Notes under the pieces: generated by a model
Databases searched by the model: none
What the model saw: the letters and a program-made list of their open reading frames with translations, nothing else
What the model was told of the DNA's origin: nothing
Shown: positions 5,915-9,023 of the stretch, piece after piece
How the letters are laid out: each line of letters begins with the position of its first letter
Position numbering within the stretch: position 1 is the stretch's first letter
Assembly: GCA_027066965.1 (NCBI GenBank)
Contig: JAMOMT010000127.1
Location: 1-9,023, forward strand
Origin: Archaeoglobaceae archaeon
GTDB taxonomy: Archaea; Halobacteriota; Archaeoglobi; Archaeoglobales; Archaeoglobaceae
Direction of reading: 5' to 3'
DNA: 9,023 bases
Made by a program: the position numbers and the translations under genes

Positions 5915-6411
5915 GGAAAAAGACGGAATTTAGAATGGACGCCAGCAAGAGTACTAAACTCTTGACAGTCCTTGCTTTGTTGATTCTCACAGCTTTTGGA
6001 GTTTACTGCGTGATGTCTGGAGTGAGAGAAACAGTCATCTTCCTAGTCCTCGCTCTTGCCGTGTTCCTTCTCTATCTAATGATGCCAGTATCTTTGACTC
6101 TCGAAGACTGCGTCGTGATTGTGAAGAGAGTAGCGGGAAAGACGACGTTAAACGTTTCGGAGGTGGAAGAGGTTAGAATCCTCGAAGAGCTCGGAAGGGG
6201 TTTACTCTTTGGAAGTGCGGGACTTTTCGGGTGGTATGGGGTATTTGTGGTTGAGGGGGAGACTGCCCTCGTTTACTCGAGGAAAGAAAAAAATCTCGTG
6301 CTCGTGAAGGTTAGGGGAAGAAACTACGTTTTTGGGATTGACGACAGACAGGCCTTTATCTCTGGGCTAGAAACCTGTGGCAGTCAGAAGGCAAAATCAC
6401 CTGAGCTCTGA
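5911..6411 (+). CDS. Two-TM membrane protein with bacterial PH-like (bPH_5-type) domain
   Basis: A 166-residue protein with a short basic N-terminus, two predicted membrane helices (about 17-36 and 41-59) and a soluble beta-rich domain (about 61-153). The soluble part has the pattern of bacterial PH-like domains of the bPH_5 type: a glycine-rich turn GRGLLFGSAGLFGWYG at 95-110, then GETALVYSRKEKNLVLVKV, then YVFGIDDRQAFI at 139-150. The domain should face the cytoplasm if the N-terminus is inside. Function is unknown; PH-like domains of this kind are often found in small membrane proteins of unclear role. The ATG overlaps the CofC stop (ATGA) with GTGAG just upstream, so it is translated with CofC. 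Its last 18 codons (149-166) overlap the convergent DUF123 gene, lie outside the PH-like domain and look like an extension. Confidence 0.75.
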   Translation: MRKKTEFRMDASKSTKLLTVLALLILTAFGVYCVMSGVRETVIFLVLALAVFLLYLMMPVSLTLEDCVVIVKRVAGKTTLNVSEVEEVRILEELGRGLLFGSAGLFGWYGVFVVEGETALVYSRKEKNLVLVKVRGRNYVFGIDDRQAFISGLETCGSQKAKSPEL

Positions 6412-6751
6412 AAACCGGAAACTCCTTCGAGTAGTAGAGGTGTGTCTTACAGTTGCAATCCGAGCATCCAAATTTCTCCACTCCCCTGTACTTTGCGGCA
6501 AGAGTTCTTGAGAGCTCGCACTCCTCTAGGTTGAAGAGGTACGCACACACAGCCTCAGCACGCTCCGTTAGGTAGTCTATGTGCCATCTAAGCTTTTTTC
6601 CCTTCCTGAAGTGTCTGCAAACCCTTGAGATTCCAACTTTTGCACTGCCGACGTACATGTAGTAACCTCTCTCGAATCTAAGGGCCCCGAGAGATCCCAC
6701 CTCTATCTCGACCTCTTCATCTACTCTAACCACGAGGACGTACGAGCTCAT
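6356..6751 (-). CDS. DUF123 GIY-YIG-like nuclease domain protein
   Basis: A 131-residue stand-alone DUF123 protein, a family placed in the GIY-YIG nuclease fold and sometimes fused to endonuclease III. Visible motifs are GYYMYVGSA at 29-37 (the GIY-YIG-like strand pair), SRVCRHFR at 42-49, RWHIDYL at 55-61, the glutamates and cysteine of LEECELS at 75-81, and a cysteine-rich GVEKFGCSDCNCKTHLYY at 90-107. The cysteines and histidine of the last motif are typical of the family. Nuclease activity is assumed from the fold, and a DNA repair role is usual speculation. The ATG overlaps the stop of the pilin gene upstream (ATGA), with GTGAG at a fitting distance, so it is co-transcribed with surface-protein genes, which is unexpected. 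The last 18 codons overlap the PH-like gene tail to tail and lie beyond the conserved motif. Confidence 0.88.
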   Translation of the reverse strand: MSSYVLVVRVDEEVEIEVGSLGALRFERGYYMYVGSAKVGISRVCRHFRKGKKLRWHIDYLTERAEAVCAYLFNLEECELSRTLAAKYRGVEKFGCSDCNCKTHLYYSKEFPVFRAQVILPSDCHRFLAQR

Positions 6752-7566
6752 GTAACGCTCACGTTCAAGTTGTAAACTGTAAGAACCATTTCGGAGAAGT
6801 ATATCGTCGCGGAGACATTTTTACCCTTTATCGTTGCCTGTATGGCTGCCGTGTTTCCCGAATTTTTCAAGCTGTCGAAGTAGTCGTACCAAGCACTCGC
6901 GTAGTCGGACGTTACGTTTATCCTGACGCATCCCGGACCGAACACTTTCACCTTAGAGGAGTTGAACATCACGCTGATGTCTGCGAAGCCATTGCCACCT
7001 ACGGAGCCGTTCCCCCTGAGGATCGTCAAGGCCATGAAAAATATTGTTTGATTGTTAATTATTTTCTTGTATATAAATATTCTTGGAGGAGAGACGACTG
7101 TTGGATATCCATGACTGTTCAACCATACTCCTCCATTCTCGAACGCTATGCTGTAGCTTCCGTACGAATAAACTATTGCTCCAGTGTACGTGCTCAGGTT
7201 GTAGACTGGAGCCTGTGAAGTGGAGCTGTAAACCGAGAGGTTGAGCCAACAGCCCCTCGTGACGCTCATGGACCCCTCATTCAGCAGGATTCTTACGTAC
7301 CTCTTCGGAGTTCCAGAGTAGGCGACATAGTTCACCATGTTCTGTATCTTCTCGAACCCTTGGGCCATGCTCTCGTATCTGACCTTATCCTTTGCCTGGG
7401 TTACCATCGAGTACGTGTGAGCAAAAACGAGCGTCAAAACGAGAACGACGACTCCAAGAATCAGAGTGTAGCCGAGAACATTTGATACTCCTCTCTCTCC
7501 CATCTTCTCACGTTCTTCCTTCTTCCATTTTTTGTGGTGCATTACTCTCGAAATTCCCGAGCTCAT
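6748..7566 (-). CDS. Type IV pilin-like secreted protein (DUF7289-like), paralogue A
   Basis: A 272-residue protein with an archaeal class III signal peptide: RG then VSNVLGYTLILGVVVLVLTLVFA at about 25-49. Prepilin peptidase would cut after Gly26, leaving the hydrophobic helix as the filament core. The rest is a predicted extracellular beta-rich domain with many N-glycosylation sequons (for example NLS, NQT, NGS, NSS, NVT, NVS) and motifs GGVW at 145-148 and SDYASAWYDYF at 220-230, shared with the next pilin upstream. I associate this with archaeal DUF7289-like pilins, but cannot confirm the family by eye. The start at 7566 has ggtggtc a few nt upstream and gives a 26-residue, Lys/Glu-rich leader. 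ATG at 7503 would give the shorter MGERG leader more usual for archaeal pilins, and remains possible. The gene lies 10 nt after the upstream pilin stop and overlaps the DUF123 start by 4 nt. Confidence 0.78.
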   Translation of the reverse strand: MSSGISRVMHHKKWKKEEREKMGERGVSNVLGYTLILGVVVLVLTLVFAHTYSMVTQAKDKVRYESMAQGFEKIQNMVNYVAYSGTPKRYVRILLNEGSMSVTRGCWLNLSVYSSTSQAPVYNLSTYTGAIVYSYGSYSIAFENGGVWLNSHGYPTVVSPPRIFIYKKIINNQTIFFMALTILRGNGSVGGNGFADISVMFNSSKVKVFGPGCVRINVTSDYASAWYDYFDSLKNSGNTAAIQATIKGKNVSATIYFSEMVLTVYNLNVSVT

Positions 7567-7576
7567 GCGACCACCA

Positions 7577-8290
7577 CTACCATATTGAGATGTCGATTCT
7601 GTGAACGGCTATCGTAAAGTTCCCGACCTTTATGTCCGCCGTTACTGTATTCCCGCTCAGCGTAACGCTGAATCCCTGCTCTTCGAGGTACTTCGCCCAA
7701 GCTTCGGCGAATTCGGAAACTATGACCAACTTTACGTCGCTGCTACCGTAACTGTGTGTCTCCTCTCCGGCATACCTCATGAATATCGTAGCTATCCCGT
7801 ATCCTCCAGCCGAACCGCTTCCGTTCAGCTCATAAACGTCGATTGCGAGCGAGCTAGGCGATTTAGACGAGGAGACGAGGGGAGGGTATATTAACGTACT
7901 CATAGCGCCTTCTATCTTCCAGACACCCCCAAGCTCTAGTGCCAGTTTCCTGTTTCCGGAAACGTAAACGAGCTCTTTTGGACTACTGGGGATGTAGCTG
8001 AGCGGCGTTCCGTTACGGTAAACAAACAGTTCGTATCCGTTTGAGACGCTTATTCCACCTCCCGATGGAGGAAACTTGACGGTCGTGCTCGGAGCTACGT
8101 CTGAAGCAACGACATCCATCTTTTCCTTGGTGAACACGAGAGAAGAAACGACATTCCTCATTTTCACGTTCTCCTGCCCGGACATGATCAGCGGGTATCC
8201 GTAAGAGAGCATGGCTGATACAGTTATACCAACTATCAGGAGTATCAGCAGGTTTCCGACAACCTCCGAGACCGCTTTTTCCTCTTTCAT
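7577..8290 (-). CDS. Type IV pilin-like secreted protein (DUF7289-like), paralogue B
   Basis: A 237-residue protein read from ATG at 8290. The N-terminus MKEEKAVSEVVGNLLILL is a textbook archaeal class III signal: short charged leader, processing between Ala6 and Val7, then a hydrophobic helix to about residue 28. The remainder is predicted extracellular, with sequons NGT, NGS and NFT. It shares GGVW, the GSxGGxG segment and the SEFAEAWAKYL motif with paralogue A, in the same order, so the two arose by duplication. The frame can be extended to a TTG at 8335, but that adds 15 residues before the leader and overlaps the upstream gene; GAGGG at 8298-8302 is a reasonable Shine-Dalgarno site for the ATG chosen. 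It starts 31 nt after the VWA gene stop. It is probably a filament subunit or minor pilin; which one is not decidable here. Confidence 0.8.
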   Translation of the reverse strand: MKEEKAVSEVVGNLLILLIVGITVSAMLSYGYPLIMSGQENVKMRNVVSSLVFTKEKMDVVASDVAPSTTVKFPPSGGGISVSNGYELFVYRNGTPLSYIPSSPKELVYVSGNRKLALELGGVWKIEGAMSTLIYPPLVSSSKSPSSLAIDVYELNGSGSAGGYGIATIFMRYAGEETHSYGSSDVKLVIVSEFAEAWAKYLEEQGFSVTLSGNTVTADIKVGNFTIAVHRIDISIW

Positions 8291-8321
8291 CTCGAGACCC
8301 TCACAGCTAAATGCCGGAAAG

Positions 8322-9023
8322 TTACTTGAGTTCAAAACTCGCGTACCTTTTCACACTCACATTAAGTTCTCTCGCGGGTAGAGGAACCGTTACGACCTTC
8401 TTTTTCACGACGCTGTAGTAGGTGACATTGGACACATTGAGAACATCAGTTGTCAGTACTCCCGTTTTCGTCGTCGTCACAGTTATAGTTCCGAACCAAC
8501 TTTGATTTATTCTGATAACTGGAACTGTCCACTGAACAAGCGTGCCGTTTACCGTTTTCGTTACTCTAGCACCATCTGCCGACACGACATCTATTTCCTT
8601 TGGTACGACGTCACTGATCGTCACGTTCTCAGCGACCTTGGTGAGTATGTCTCTCGCAATCGATTTGTATATGTTTTCAAGTTCCTGAGCATTTGCGGCG
8701 AAATAGTACTTTCCTCCGGTTATCGACGCTATCTCCTCGAGAAGAGACGCGTTTACGTCTGTTCCGTAGCCTATTGTGTAGATTATGTACCCCCTGTCTT
8801 TAGCCTGATAAGCTTCGTATATCGTGTCCCTTATCGCCTGTGGAGGGTTGTAGTGCCCCGCCAAATCTACATTCGGTATGCCGTCGGTTAGCAGTACTAT
8901 CACATCAACAGCCGGAGAGTTCTCGGAGTTGTTGAAGCTGTCGAGCTCGTTTATCGCATACTCCAGTCCTAAAGCCATTGGAGTGTCTCCAGTTGCAGTC
9001 AGACCGTCTATCGAGGTGTTAAC
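8322..9023 (-). CDS. Secreted VWA domain protein, C-terminal part (runs off right edge)
   Basis: The frame continues through the window edge with no start in a plausible place; 233 C-terminal residues are present and the N-terminus is missing. Visible VWA elements are GDTPMALGLEYA (T is the second MIDAS position) at residues 12-23 from the edge and VIVLLTDGIPN (D is the third MIDAS position) at 41-51, followed by IIYTIGYG and a C-terminal helix of the domain. The DxSxS motif must lie outside the window. After the VWA (about residue 125 onward) is a Thr/Val-rich beta domain with sequons NVT, NGT, NQS, NVS, NVT and NVS, like a DUF11-type extracellular repeat. No C-terminal membrane anchor or LPXTG-like signal is seen; the protein ends at SFELK. 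It is first of a minus-strand unit with two pilins, which suggests a cell-surface or filament-associated adhesin. The Met at 8978 lies inside the VWA domain and is not the start. Confidence 0.88.
   Translation of the reverse strand, partial: VNTSIDGLTATGDTPMALGLEYAINELDSFNNSENSPAVDVIVLLTDGIPNVDLAGHYNPPQAIRDTIYEAYQAKDRGYIIYTIGYGTDVNASLLEEIASITGGKYYFAANAQELENIYKSIARDILTKVAENVTISDVVPKEIDVVSADGARVTKTVNGTLVQWTVPVIRINQSWFGTITVTTTKTGVLTTDVLNVSNVTYYSVVKKKVVTVPLPARELNVSVKRYASFELK

Noticed and set aside
7059..7080. TATA-like string inside pilin A as a promoter for DUF123
   Set aside because: The AT-rich stretch is coding, about 310 nt from the DUF123 start, and DUF123 is already coupled by an ATGA overlap; kept only as a note in the AT-island finding.
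7601..7894. Plus-strand frames within the pilin and VWA genes (also 8502-8891)
   Set aside because: They are antisense to well-supported secreted proteins and have no family features.

Overview
The window reads as a chromosomal segment of a thermophilic euryarchaeon, most likely of the Archaeoglobales (Archaeoglobus, Ferroglobus or Geoglobus relatives). This is inferred from a coenzyme F420 biosynthesis gene (CofC), archaea-specific families (DUF2240, SbcD/Mre11-related phosphoesterase, stand-alone DUF123 nuclease, class III signal-peptide pilins), heavy AGA/AGG arginine use, Glu/Lys/Arg-rich proteins, compact gene spacing and starts that often lack a Shine-Dalgarno site. No rRNA, tRNA, CRISPR array, transposase or integrase was seen.

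Layout. (1) 66-1132, plus strand: a DUF2240 protein and a metallophosphoesterase joined by an ATGA overlap. (2) 1217-3458, minus strand: a protein with a C-terminal von Willebrand factor A (VWA) domain, followed by a protein with a helical N-terminus and a four-turn GXGXG beta-helix of the FwdC / glutamate synthase type. They appear to form one transcription unit. (3) 3459-3546: a short divergent promoter region. (4) 3547-6411, plus strand: a PhoU-like DUF47 protein, a PiT-family permease, CofC (2-phospho-L-lactate guanylyltransferase) and a two-TM protein with a PH-like domain. (5) 6356-9023, minus strand, convergent with the previous unit and overlapping it by 56 bp: a secreted VWA protein that runs off the right edge, two tandem paralogous type IV pilin-like proteins, and a DUF123 GIY-YIG-like nuclease attached by an ATGA overlap.

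How the genes may work together. The DUF47/PiT pair is a familiar anion (phosphate) uptake and control module. CofC makes the activated phospholactate donor for F420 and is carried in the same operon. The right-hand unit encodes extracellular proteins: a VWA protein and two pilin-like subunits, all with many N-glycosylation sequons, suggesting a surface filament or adhesion apparatus. The VWA/GXGXG pair is the least explained module. The VWA protein resembles CoxE/ViaA-type proteins in layout (long helical N-terminus, C-terminal VWA with intact MIDAS), but no MoxR-type ATPase partner is present and a GXGXG protein takes that place.
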